From an uncultured Muribaculum sp. (GTDB lineage: Bacteria; Bacteroidota; Bacteroidia; Bacteroidales; Muribaculaceae), in contig CAJUTE010000043.1 of the NCBI GenBank assembly GCA_910589555.1, positions 1-22,136 on the forward strand: DNA of 22,136 nucleotides, given 5' to 3'. The notes beneath the pieces are model-generated. The model was not told where the DNA came from, did no database searches, and was given only the letters and a program-made list of their open reading frames with translations. Positions 1 through 7,217 of this stretch are shown here, one piece after another (positions within the stretch are counted from its first letter, which is position 1; the number at the start of each line of letters is the position of its first letter). Made by a program: the position numbers and the translations under genes.

Positions 1-109
1 CTCGTAAAAAACTTAATTTCTCAACCCCAAAAATCGAATTCTTCAAACACTTTTCTTAATTTCGCACTTGCCTGTTTAATCTGCCCTTATTGAAATTACG
101 TCAATTTTA

Positions 110-140
110 TTGACAGATTAAAACATTTTTCATATATTTG
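110..140 (+). promoter_or_regulatory. Bacteroidota-type promoter of the leader RNA and secreted-protease operon
   Basis: A TTG at 110-112 (-33-like) is followed, after a 20-bp gap, by TATATTTG at 133-140, which matches the Bacteroidota -7 consensus TAnnTTTG. The predicted transcription start is near 147. It precedes the stem-loop-rich stretch ending at 475 and the gene starting at 533. The first 100 bases of the window show no gene or other structure that I can support. Confidence 0.6.
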
Positions 141-146
141 CGGTGC

Positions 147-475
147 ATATCGATCTCGGAGCCCCGATATGGGGCTATGTGGCGGGTGCAGTATCGGCTT
201 GCATTTGTGGCTTGCCAAAGACATATTAAGAAGCGTTTATCAACGCTTGTTCTTGACGGATCGAAATCTGGCAGTTTCATTATCTGAGTCAAGGATGAGA
301 CAACGATAGGCGTCTTTCGGGGTATGATACCTTAGTGGGAGTTTGTAGAGATACATTCTCTTACTGCTATATCATACAGCGTGAGGCTCCGCGTTGCTCG
401 TTCTACTCAGATGGGCACATGCCAGAGCCTCGATTCGTGGGACGAGTAACAGATACAGACTCTCACGCTTTTTTT
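147..475 (+). ncRNA. Unidentified structured RNA or attenuating leader
   Basis: This gene-free stretch is full of complementary arms. Seen directly: AGCCCC/GGGGCT (160-165/171-176); AAGCGTT/AACGCTT (231-237/242-248); CTTGAC/GTCAAG (252-257/288-293); a long hairpin at 322-377 with arms GTATGATA/TATCATAC, AGTGGGAG/CTCTTACT and TGTA/TACA around a GAGA (GNRA) tetraloop; and a closing stem AGCGTGAG/CTCACGCT (378-385/462-469) followed by seven T. GAGGCTC (383-389) with GAGCCTC (425-431), and GTTGCTCGT (393-401) with ACGAGTAAC (442-450), can form a pseudoknot or alternative folds. I do not see the conserved sequences of RNase P RNA, tmRNA, SRP RNA or the TPP or cobalamin riboswitches. A Bacteroidota 6S RNA cannot be excluded. 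It could be a free small RNA or the attenuated leader of the operon at 533. Its exact ends are inferred. Confidence 0.5.
462..475 (+). terminator. Rho-independent-like terminator of the structured RNA
   Basis: CTCACGCT (462-469) pairs perfectly with AGCGTGAG (378-385) and is followed by a run of seven T (469-475). The loop is long and itself structured, so this is either the closing helix of an RNA domain with a terminator tail or a conditional attenuator. It lies 57 bp before the ATG at 533. Confidence 0.45.
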
Positions 476-484
476 GTAACCTGT

Positions 485-529
485 TGGACTGTGAGTCTTC
501 CAACAACATAAACCAATCGTCACAGTCCA
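485..529 (+). promoter_or_regulatory. Possible translation-control stem before the first operon gene
   Basis: TGGACTGTGA (485-494) is perfectly complementary to TCACAGTCCA (520-529), whose end lies 3 nt before the ATG at 533. A mutually exclusive short hairpin is GTTGGA/TCCAAC (483-488/499-504). The 10-bp stem would hide the region where the ribosome binds. The pairing is seen in the sequence; the regulatory role is inference. Confidence 0.4.
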
Positions 530-532
530 TCT

Positions 533-1210
533 ATGAAAAGAACTATTCTCGGGCTTGTCACACTGATGATGATCTCATCATCGGGAATGACTTTTGCCCA
601 ATCGACAAAGGATCAACTAAAGGAACGGCAGGAACTTGCCAAAGCGACTAAGAAAGAGCTTGGGGAAAAAGCGAGCAAGGCCGCTCGCAATGAGGCAAAA
701 AAGCTCGGGAAAGAGGATTGGAAGACAGCTCCCGGCGCTCTCCCTCTCGACAAACAGCTTGACAAATCATATATGATGCAATATCAATATGATTCCGATG
801 GCTTTCCTAAGTTTATAATGGCAGAGGCAATGAGCACAGGCGGCAATTATGATGCTGCCAAGATGCAGGCTCTTGAACTTGCCAAACAAAACCTTGCCGG
901 ACAAATCCAAACTGAGGTAACCGCACTTATCGAAAGCACTATTGCAAATGAGCAGATGGTTCAAAGCGATGCCGCATCAATTACCCGCAGTGTTATGGCA
1001 AGCAAAAACCTTATATCTCAAAGCATAGGCAGAGTTATCCCTGTGGTTGAAACTTATCGCGTGGTCAATGGCAACAACCGCGAAGTTCTGATACGCATAG
1101 CTTATAGTCAAGAAATGGCAAAAAATGCCGCAAAACGTGCCATTCAGAAAGACCTTGAACAACGCGGCGATTCCCTGCATAACAAACTCGATCAATTGCT
1201 CGGCTGGTAA
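533..1210 (+). CDS. Exported LPP20-like protein
   Basis: Predicted 225-aa exported protein. The N-terminus is a signal peptide (basic MKRT, hydrophobic core, likely cleavage after TFAQ), with no lipobox cysteine. It is followed by a Lys/Glu/Ala-rich helical segment (about 25-70), then a region resembling LPP20/FlgT-type domains: alanine-rich helix AAKMQALELAKQNLAGQI near 105-122, and a following conserved-looking strand EVLIRIAYS near 184-192. LPP20-like proteins are envelope-associated and of poorly defined function. It is the first gene of a run of five exported-protein genes and lies 3 bp before the next start. The start is supported by the signal peptide; there is no Shine-Dalgarno sequence, as usual for the phylum, and a leader stem ends 3 nt upstream. 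Family assignment is by pattern only. Confidence 0.75.
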   Translation: MKRTILGLVTLMMISSSGMTFAQSTKDQLKERQELAKATKKELGEKASKAARNEAKKLGKEDWKTAPGALPLDKQLDKSYMMQYQYDSDGFPKFIMAEAMSTGGNYDAAKMQALELAKQNLAGQIQTEVTALIESTIANEQMVQSDAASITRSVMASKNLISQSIGRVIPVVETYRVVNGNNREVLIRIAYSQEMAKNAAKRAIQKDLEQRGDSLHNKLDQLLGW

Positions 1211-1213
1211 TCT

Positions 1214-2089
1214 ATGAGGCTGCGTATACTCATATTGCTATCTTCGCTCCTTTTATGGATGCCTTCTTATTCGCAGAATGTAAAAAAAGTCTCAGCGACA
1301 TATACTTACTATGCCCCTGAAACTGTGTCGATTGAGGAAGCCAAACGGACAGCTCTTGAACGTGCAAAGATTCAAGCTATAGCTGACGAATTCGGCACTG
1401 TTGTCTCACAAAGCACCTCAACTATAGTTTCAAATAAAAATGGCGAATCGGATACGAAGTTCTTTTCCATTGGAGGAAGCGATGTTAAAGGAGAATGGAT
1501 TGAAACGATTGGGGAGCCAGTCTATGATATAAAATTCGAGAATCATTTCCTTGTAGTTAGTTGTGCCGTAAAAGGCAAAGCACGGGAGATAAAATCGGCA
1601 AAAATAGAATTCATTGCCAAACCTTTAAGGAATGGAACTTCTTTAAAATATGAGTCAACTGAGTTCAAGGATGGTGATGACTTATATCTATATTTTAAAT
1701 CTCCTGTAGATGGGTATGTAACGGTTTATCTTCTCGATGAAATAGCACAAACCATTTATAGTATATTACCATATAAGGATCAAATAGCGTCAGCATATCC
1801 GATAGAAGCAAATAGGGAATATATTATGTTTTCAGGAAAAGATGCTGATAAATGTGACAGATCTATAGTCGATGAATATACATTGACTTGTGAAAATAAT
1901 AAAGATTTCAACACACTCTGCATACTATTTTATCCAAATGGTACTGACAATATAAATAGTTTTGATAATTGCATTGAAGATAAACCACTCAATGCCTTAT
2001 ATGTCGATTTCAAAAAATGGCTAAGTAAAACTCTTTCAAGTAATCAAAGAATACAGTTTCAAGAAATAAACATTTCAATTTTTAAATAA
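1214..2089 (+). CDS. Exported DUF4384-type protein
   Basis: Predicted 291-aa exported protein with signal peptide MRLRILILLSSLLLW, likely cleaved after SYSQ. Residues about 35-125 again look like an LPP20/FlgT-type domain (EEAKRTALERAKIQAIADEF). Residues about 150-260 carry the DUF4384 pattern, a beta-rich domain with DLYLYFKSPVDGYVTVYLLD followed by a short segment around ILPYKDQ. DUF4384 is known to occur with caspase-like proteases and kinases, which fits the C14 protease two genes downstream. The start lies 3 bp after the previous stop, so translational coupling is likely. The DNA becomes AT-rich within this gene. The domain call is by recognition of the SPVDGYV motif and its setting; molecular function is unknown. 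Confidence 0.75.
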   Translation: MRLRILILLSSLLLWMPSYSQNVKKVSATYTYYAPETVSIEEAKRTALERAKIQAIADEFGTVVSQSTSTIVSNKNGESDTKFFSIGGSDVKGEWIETIGEPVYDIKFENHFLVVSCAVKGKAREIKSAKIEFIAKPLRNGTSLKYESTEFKDGDDLYLYFKSPVDGYVTVYLLDEIAQTIYSILPYKDQIASAYPIEANREYIMFSGKDADKCDRSIVDEYTLTCENNKDFNTLCILFYPNGTDNINSFDNCIEDKPLNALYVDFKKWLSKTLSSNQRIQFQEINISIFK

Positions 2090-2099
2090 ATTAGTAATT

Positions 2100-2360
2100 A
2101 TGCTTATGAAAAAACTTTCAATTATTGTAGTATTTTTTCTCCTGAGCAGCATTGTAAGCAATATCAATGCAAAGAAAATACAAGAGGAGGAATATGTAGT
2201 AGAAGAGGCAGGATTAAATGTTACTAAAATCACTGATGAAGAATCAAACAGTGTTCTTGGTGTAGGATCTGGAAAATCATGGATAAGATCTAATTTTGCC
2301 AACTCACTTATTGCCGGATGTAAAAAAGTAAACTTCAATGGAGGACACTTCGAACCTTAG
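2100..2360 (+). CDS. N-terminal part of a frameshifted beta-propeller (PD40/TolB-like) protein
   Basis: This 86-aa reading frame begins with a clear signal peptide (MKKLSIIVVFFLLSSIVSN, using the second ATG at 2106; cleavage probably after NINA) and ends in HFEP followed by TAG at 2358-2360. The next reading frame, in the -1 register, starts with VSPDGSEIAYL, which is what normally follows an HFEP-type strand in PD40/TolB-like propellers. The two are therefore most simply one gene split by loss of one base around 2355-2360. Continuous reading would give a protein of about 339 aa. Whether this is a real mutation, a sequencing error or programmed frameshifting cannot be told here. It starts 10 bp after the DUF4384-type gene. 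Confidence 0.6.
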   Translation: MLMKKLSIIVVFFLLSSIVSNINAKKIQEEEYVVEEAGLNVTKITDEESNSVLGVGSGKSWIRSNFANSLIAGCKKVNFNGGHFEP

Positions 2361-2362
2361 CC

Positions 2363-3118
2363 GTGTCTCCTGATGGAAGTGAAATAGCCTACCTTACCAG
2401 AAATAACGATAGGGACAATGTTATGATAAGACGAGCATCAGGAAGCGGAGCTTCTACTCAAAGGACGTTTAGAGATATTTGGGATTTTGACTGGGGTTCT
2501 GATGGAAATTTATATGTAAGTGAAGTTGTTGATTTATATGAGGCCAAAATAAGTTCTGTGGATGCTCACAAAGGATCTGCAATGAGACAGATTTCGTCAA
2601 ACAATTTCGACCGAAATCCAAGTACGCTTGATGGAAAAGTAATTTTCTTTACACGATTAGATAAAAATGGACCTTCCATTTGGAGCTATAATAAAGAGAC
2701 AGGAGAACTGGTAAACTGTGCTAGAGGCTATCAGGCATCGCCGATTTCGAATGAAGAATTTTTATGCACAAGGAACTCGAAAGATGGAAATTCAGAAATT
2801 TGGCTTGTAAATTTTGTAAATGGACAAGAGACACTGGTTGTTTCTGATAAAACTAAAGGATTCTCAAATGCATCTCTATCACCAGATGGAGAATGGATTT
2901 TGCTACAAGCGAATTCTAAGGCTGCAAGTACGAAAAAAGAAAATTTGGATATATTTGTTATCAAACCAGATGGAACTCAGTTAACGCAATTGACATTTCA
3001 TCCGAGCCCCGATTTTTGCCCAGAATGGAGTGCTGATGGCAAACAAATTTATTTTATATCTTCTCGCGGAACTAAGAAGGATAATTATAATGTTTGGAGA
3101 ATGAATTTTGAACTTTAA
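2363..3118 (+). CDS. Beta-propeller (PD40/TolB-like) protein, C-terminal main part
   Basis: This 251-aa frame has no ATG near its beginning (GTG at 2363) and no signal peptide of its own, consistent with being the continuation of the frame that stops at 2360. It contains several PD40/TolB-type propeller blades: SPDGSEIAYL near the start, WDFDWGSDGNLYVSE near residue 41, LSPDGEWILLQ near 170, and PEWSADGKQIYFISSRG near 222-240. Such propellers usually bind proteins or peptides in the periplasm; TolB itself is the Tol-Pal partner, but this short protein is more likely a generic PD40-repeat exported protein. It sits in the run of five exported-protein genes before the caspase gene, separated from it by a strong inverted repeat. 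The DNA is AT-rich. Confidence 0.7.
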   Translation: MSPDGSEIAYLTRNNDRDNVMIRRASGSGASTQRTFRDIWDFDWGSDGNLYVSEVVDLYEAKISSVDAHKGSAMRQISSNNFDRNPSTLDGKVIFFTRLDKNGPSIWSYNKETGELVNCARGYQASPISNEEFLCTRNSKDGNSEIWLVNFVNGQETLVVSDKTKGFSNASLSPDGEWILLQANSKAASTKKENLDIFVIKPDGTQLTQLTFHPSPDFCPEWSADGKQIYFISSRGTKKDNYNVWRMNFEL

Positions 3119-3129
3119 AATGAGAACTA

Positions 3130-3156
3130 GGGAGTGATACAATTTGTATCACTCCC
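3130..3156 (+). other. Perfect intergenic hairpin between propeller and caspase genes
   Basis: GGGAGTGATAC (3130-3140) and GTATCACTCCC (3146-3156) form an 11-bp perfect stem with loop AATTT. It starts 12 nt after the propeller stop and ends 14 nt before the caspase ATG at 3171. No T run follows on either strand, so a classic terminator is unlikely. It may stabilise or process the mRNA or act as an operator. Confidence 0.6.
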
Positions 3157-3170
3157 ATAAATATGAAATA

Positions 3171-4832
3171 ATGCAAAAACTAATATCGATATTCTTGTTT
3201 TTTACTTTTTCTCTATCCTCATGGGCAGTTTATAATAAAAATGTGGAAAAAGTACTAAAAAAACGATATAAAGAAGTCACTTATATAGTACATAGTGATT
3301 GTTACCTTGTGTCGTCACGACAAGACAAGGGATATAATGGAGTATGCAATTCAAATGGAGATGAAGTGGTTGCTCCTGTCTATAAAAAAATTTCATTTGA
3401 AAAGGCAGAAAACAATGAAATATTGATATTCGCTTTAAATCCAAACCATAAATCAGATAGTCCGGGAAACTCAATTTTTTCTTTAAAAAAAGGTCGGTTA
3501 TTAAATCTAGGGAAAAGTGAACCTCACTATATCATTGGTGGATTTATCACATCGTATTTAAATCCGATATATGACCTTGACGGCAACATTGTATTAGATT
3601 GTCAGCAAACATCAGTTCAACCTTTGAGACGAGGGTTAAAAATAATTGGATACAGAGTTGGTACACGCACTAAAGTAAATAACGATTGGATGAATAATGT
3701 TTTAGTATGTGATTCAAAGCTAAATATTCTCTTTTCGTTAGATGGAATAAACTATTGTTGGAATATTGAAGAATATCCACTATCCAGTACGCAATATGGC
3801 TGGAAATGTTCTAAAAAAATAGATTACTCAAAATCTCTAACATATTTTTATACTAGTGGAGGATTACTTCTATCAGATTCCGTCCCCGATAAAAGTACAA
3901 TAGAGCATTCGTTGCAATATGGATCTATGTCTGGATCATTGAGTCAAGACAATCATAATTATTCTAATTATATTCAGGGTTCATCAAATCAATTGAATAT
4001 CATAAATAACACAACACAATTTGAAAATAAACACATAAAACTAAAATCAAAATCAGATGTTGACGAAGGGATTCCTGTGTGGAATTTTAATAATCTAAAT
4101 ACTTTTGCCCTAATAATCGCCAATGAGAATTATCAGGATGTGATGCAGGTGGAAAATGCATTAAACGATGGCGAAATAATGGCTCAATATTGTCAGAAGA
4201 CATTGGGAATTCCAAATTCAAATATTCATCTTGTGAAAGATGCCACTCTTAATAATATTAAACGTGAGGTCAATTTAATGCGGCAAATTGCAGACGCATA
4301 CGATGGAGAGGCATCGTTCATAGTTTACTATGCCGGACATGGTATTCCTGACGAAAAAACGAATCAGGCATATCTTATGCCGATAGATGGTTTCAGTTCG
4401 GACTTAACTACCTGCTATAGCATTTCCGATTTTTATAATGCTTTCGGTGACATTCCGACACAACAAACAATTATATTTATTGATGCTTGCTTCAGCGGTT
4501 CAGCACGTGGAGATGAAATGCTCTATGCCGCCCGTGGCGTTAAAATAAAAGCAAAGCCCGGTACTCCGACCGGCAATACTGTAGTCATTTCATCGGCACA
4601 AGGGGATGAAACCGCCTATCCATATAGTGAGCAGAATCATGGCTTATTCACATACTTCATTTTGAAAAAACTAAAAGAAAGTAATGGAGACATAACCTTG
4701 GGTGCTTTATTTGATTACGTAAAAGATAATGTGAGAAAGAAATCTTTAGTCGCAAACGGTAAGTCACAAACACCAATGGTGACATCGGCAAGAGAGATAA
4801 ATGATGTGTGGCATGACTGGAAATTAAAATAA
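3171..4832 (+). CDS. Exported caspase-like (peptidase C14) protease with WG-repeat-like N-terminus
   Basis: Predicted 553-aa exported cysteine protease. The ATG at 3171 gives a proper signal peptide (MQKLISIFLFFTFSLSSWA); an in-frame ATG at 3144 lies inside the upstream hairpin and is disfavoured. Residues about 20-230 contain WG-repeat-like segments (GVCNSNGDEVVAPVYKKI). The caspase/metacaspase domain spans about 318-545: it begins FALIIANENYQ, carries the catalytic histidine in YYAGHG (H390) and the catalytic cysteine in IDACFSG (C440), and ends with SQTPMVTSA. Both catalytic residues are present, so it should be active, probably cleaving after Arg/Lys or Asp; the specificity cannot be read from the sequence. 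Family members in bacteria are linked to stress, signalling and cell-death-like processes. Neighbours are a propeller protein upstream and a transglutaminase-like protein 37 bp downstream. Confidence 0.9.
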   Translation: MQKLISIFLFFTFSLSSWAVYNKNVEKVLKKRYKEVTYIVHSDCYLVSSRQDKGYNGVCNSNGDEVVAPVYKKISFEKAENNEILIFALNPNHKSDSPGNSIFSLKKGRLLNLGKSEPHYIIGGFITSYLNPIYDLDGNIVLDCQQTSVQPLRRGLKIIGYRVGTRTKVNNDWMNNVLVCDSKLNILFSLDGINYCWNIEEYPLSSTQYGWKCSKKIDYSKSLTYFYTSGGLLLSDSVPDKSTIEHSLQYGSMSGSLSQDNHNYSNYIQGSSNQLNIINNTTQFENKHIKLKSKSDVDEGIPVWNFNNLNTFALIIANENYQDVMQVENALNDGEIMAQYCQKTLGIPNSNIHLVKDATLNNIKREVNLMRQIADAYDGEASFIVYYAGHGIPDEKTNQAYLMPIDGFSSDLTTCYSISDFYNAFGDIPTQQTIIFIDACFSGSARGDEMLYAARGVKIKAKPGTPTGNTVVISSAQGDETAYPYSEQNHGLFTYFILKKLKESNGDITLGALFDYVKDNVRKKSLVANGKSQTPMVTSAREINDVWHDWKLK

Positions 4833-4869
4833 CAAACAGTTCAAATCACATTTAACATAGTTTTCTGTA

Positions 4870-6324
4870 ATGAAATACCGGATTTTTTGTCATGTATCTT
4901 TCTTGATGATTTGCCAAATACACATCATGGCACAAAGCTTTGAGGAAATATACAGTCATTTCAAACTCGAAGCCCAAAACAATCACATTGAGTTTCGGAA
5001 TGAATGCAATGATAAGTATATCCAATTTCTACGAGAGAGTTGGAAATGGTATGAGGGTAAGGCACCGTTGCCATTGCCCAAAGAGGAGAATACAATACCG
5101 CCAATTCATTTCATCAATAAAGGCGAAGAATCACCGGTGACAATAACGCCGATTGATGTGGAACCGATAGACAATACACCGCAACCAAAGCCAATTGAGC
5201 CAATCAGGGAAACACCGACTCCCGATGATAGATATTTTTCGATGGGATTCTTTGGAAACAAGTGTGAAGTAAGGCTACCGGAATTGGCTAAACTGAATTT
5301 GAACGACATTTCTCCGAAATCGATCGCTAATGCTTGGGAATGCCTTAGCGTGGATGGCATGAACAATACAATCAGAGATTGTCTTGAAACGAGACTGAGA
5401 TATAATTTGTGTGACTGGGCATATCTGATGTTTCTTGATAAACTTAGTAAAAGTTATTGCAGCAATGGAAATGGCGCCATATTGTTGATGGCGTTCTTGT
5501 ATTGCCAGTCGGGGTATCAGATGAGACTGGCTGTTGATGGTAATAGACTTACGATGCTGTATGGCAGTAAACATCAGATTTATGATAAACCGTATTTCGA
5601 TCTCAACGGTACTAAATTTTATCCATACGGTGATATTTCCAACTCAATCAGCATCTGCGATGGCGCATTTGAAGGGGAAACGCCATTGTCGTTGATGATA
5701 TGTTCTGAACAAATGTTGGGAGGAGGTTTATCTGAACCAAGAAGAATTGAGTCGGCTAAATATAAGGATATAAGCGTGAGGTCTCAAACGCTATTAGAGC
5801 TGATTGAGTTTTTCAATCAATATCCGACATCTTCTCTTGATAATAATCCGATGACGAGATGGGCAATGTATGCCAACACTCCGTTATCACGGAAAACAAA
5901 GGACTTGATATATCCGGCATTGAAAAGTTCAATCGAGAATTGCTCAGAAGAGGAAGCCGTGAATAAGTTGTTAAACTGGGTGCAGACAGGATTTGTGTAT
6001 GAATACGATGATAAAGTCTGGGGATATGATCGGGCTTTCTTTGCAGAGGAGAGCCTTTTTTATCCATATTGTGACTGTGAGGATCGCTCAATCTTGTTTT
6101 CTCGGTTGGTGCGTGACCTTTTGGGATTGGATGTGGCGTTGGTATATTATCCGGGGCATTTAGCCACAGCAGTAAGATTTAATAATCATACAAAAGGGGA
6201 TGCTGTTGTGATAAATGGTCAGGAATTTATTGTATGTGACCCGACCTACATAGGCGCGCCTGTAGGGGTGCAAATGCCCGGTTTAGATTATGATAAGGCT
6301 AAAGCTATTGTGTTGGGGAGATAA
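4870..6324 (+). CDS. Exported transglutaminase-like cysteine protein
   Basis: Predicted 484-aa protein with a signal peptide (hydrophobic segment to about residue 20, cleavage probably after IMAQ). A proline/threonine-rich linker spans about 88-120. The C-terminal part shows a transglutaminase-like triad: Cys403 in CDCEDRS, His430 in YYPGHLATAV and Asp457 in VCDPTY. Such folds act as proteases, peptide-crosslinking enzymes or deamidases. Residues about 195-260 (C197, then GNGAILLMAFL and SGYQMRLAVDG) resemble the same Cys-helix-strand pattern without the histidine, suggesting a degenerate duplicate. It is the last gene of the run with the caspase gene, and no terminator is obvious after its stop. 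GC is higher than in the two preceding genes. Substrate is unknown. Confidence 0.85.
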   Translation: MKYRIFCHVSFLMICQIHIMAQSFEEIYSHFKLEAQNNHIEFRNECNDKYIQFLRESWKWYEGKAPLPLPKEENTIPPIHFINKGEESPVTITPIDVEPIDNTPQPKPIEPIRETPTPDDRYFSMGFFGNKCEVRLPELAKLNLNDISPKSIANAWECLSVDGMNNTIRDCLETRLRYNLCDWAYLMFLDKLSKSYCSNGNGAILLMAFLYCQSGYQMRLAVDGNRLTMLYGSKHQIYDKPYFDLNGTKFYPYGDISNSISICDGAFEGETPLSLMICSEQMLGGGLSEPRRIESAKYKDISVRSQTLLELIEFFNQYPTSSLDNNPMTRWAMYANTPLSRKTKDLIYPALKSSIENCSEEEAVNKLLNWVQTGFVYEYDDKVWGYDRAFFAEESLFYPYCDCEDRSILFSRLVRDLLGLDVALVYYPGHLATAVRFNNHTKGDAVVINGQEFIVCDPTYIGAPVGVQMPGLDYDKAKAIVLGR

Positions 6325-6420
6325 AGTTATTACAATACAGAGGGGAAACACACACACACAGTTAATAATTTTTATGCGTGGCGGCGGGATTGGATGTAGC
6401 GATCTTGCCGCCGTTGTTTT

Positions 6421-6531
6421 GACGGGCTCGCCCCGTTCGGGGCTCGTTGTGTGGGGTGAGTGGCGGTCCACGGCTTCGCTGGCTCAGCCGCGGATATAGA
6501 CGGATCCGTGCCTGTCGGCACTTAGCTTGTC
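6421..6531 (+). repeat. Dispersed palindromic repeat module (left copy)
   Basis: The stretch holds a GC-rich hairpin (GGCTCGCCCCGTTCGGGGCTCG), GGCTTCGCTGGCTCAG, CGGATATAGACGGA and CGTGCCTGTCGGCACTTAG in this order. The reverse complement of 21721-21838 has the same modules in the same order, so it is a dispersed intergenic repeat present in opposite orientation at the two ends of the window. Nearby, 6348-6359 is a short CA repeat. Reading frames here are probably not genes. Confidence 0.7.
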
Positions 6532-6680
6532 GGGTTGTTGGGGGATGTGGTGGAAATGTCAGTAAAACGGCATGATGTATTGGTGGACATCTTCGATGCC
6601 CGAATGTTTGTGCCGGCTTTCTCCGCACCTCGGCTATTGCCTCGTGGCGGAGCTACGATTGCATTGCCGTTGCACGGCAT
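6532..6680 (+). repeat. 149-bp intergenic repeat, copy 1
   Basis: This copy matches 6862-7010 base for base at a fixed offset of 330 bp except for about four substitutions. It includes GGGGATGTGGTGGAAATGTC and the module CTCCGCACCTCGGCTATTGC, which is also found, inverted, around 21902-21962. It is not coding. Confidence 0.85.
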
Positions 6681-6719
6681 TCATGGTGATTTGTGGAGAT
6701 GGAATGTGCAATGGGTTGG

Positions 6720-6840
6720 GTTGGTTCTGTAGGAATGCCATATTCGTTACGCTCTTACAGAGCTGATGCGATGTCACGCTATATAGCATTACGCTGGCGC
6801 TGCATGCCAGGCTGATCTCTTACCGTCATACAGACGGCTT
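6720..6840 (+). repeat. Palindromic-element relative between the two 149-bp copies
   Basis: The stretch contains TTCTGTAGGAATGCC, CTCTTACAGAGC and GCTGCATGCCAGGCTGATCT. These resemble parts of the large palindrome at 21420-21620 (CTGTAGGAACG-type and CATGCCGGGCTGATATCT-type modules), so it looks like a degenerate copy of the same element. Confidence 0.5.
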
Positions 6841-6861
6841 GTGGGTGGATATGTGCCTGTT

Positions 6862-7010
6862 GGGTTGTTGGGGGATGTGGTGGAAATGTCAGTAAAACGA
6901 CATGATGTATTGGTGGACATCTTCGATGCCCGAATGTTTGTGGCGGCTTTCTCCGCACCTCGGCTATCGCCTCGTGGCGGAGCTACGATTGCATTGCCGT
7001 TTCACGGCAT
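6862..7010 (+). repeat. 149-bp intergenic repeat, copy 2
   Basis: This is the second copy of the repeat at 6532-6680, with about four differences. After 7010 the copies diverge. A short further match to the end of copy 1 and its flank (TTGCACGGCATTCATGGTG) is at 7172-7190, directly before the maturase promoter. The remaining 7011-7171 is gene-free and contains small GC-rich inverted modules only. Confidence 0.85.
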
Positions 7011-7217
7011 CTGTTGGCTTTTTTCAGGGGCACTCTTCCAGAGTGCATTCCGGAGTGGGTTTTTCCGGGCACAGGTCGCCTGCGGCTCCCTGTACCGCGG
7101 CTATTCGTAAGCAATGCCTTCCAGGCATTTCGTGGCATTTTCTACATCTCATGGCGGCGGGTGTATTGCCCTTGCACGGCATTCATGGTGTCTTTTTCGT
7201 AGGTGATTGAATTTGTG

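Noticed and set aside
147..475. tmRNA, RNase P RNA or a TPP/cobalamin riboswitch
   Set aside because: The conserved core sequences of these classes are not present, although several strong helices are.
394..651. Reading frame of 85 codons overlapping the first gene
   Set aside because: It overlaps the structured RNA and the signal peptide region of the gene at 533 in another frame, with no start signal or protein pattern.
3144..3170. Earlier ATG for the caspase gene
   Set aside because: It lies inside the perfect hairpin and puts charged residues before the signal peptide; the ATG at 3171 gives a standard signal peptide.
6400..7200. CRISPR array
   Set aside because: Only two long copies with a 330-bp period and no short regular repeats with unique spacers; no cas genes in the window.
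6290..7210. Several overlapping reading frames of 60-100 codons in the repeat region
   Set aside because: They are translations of the duplicated GC-rich repeat, occur in several frames at once, and show no protein-like pattern or start signals.
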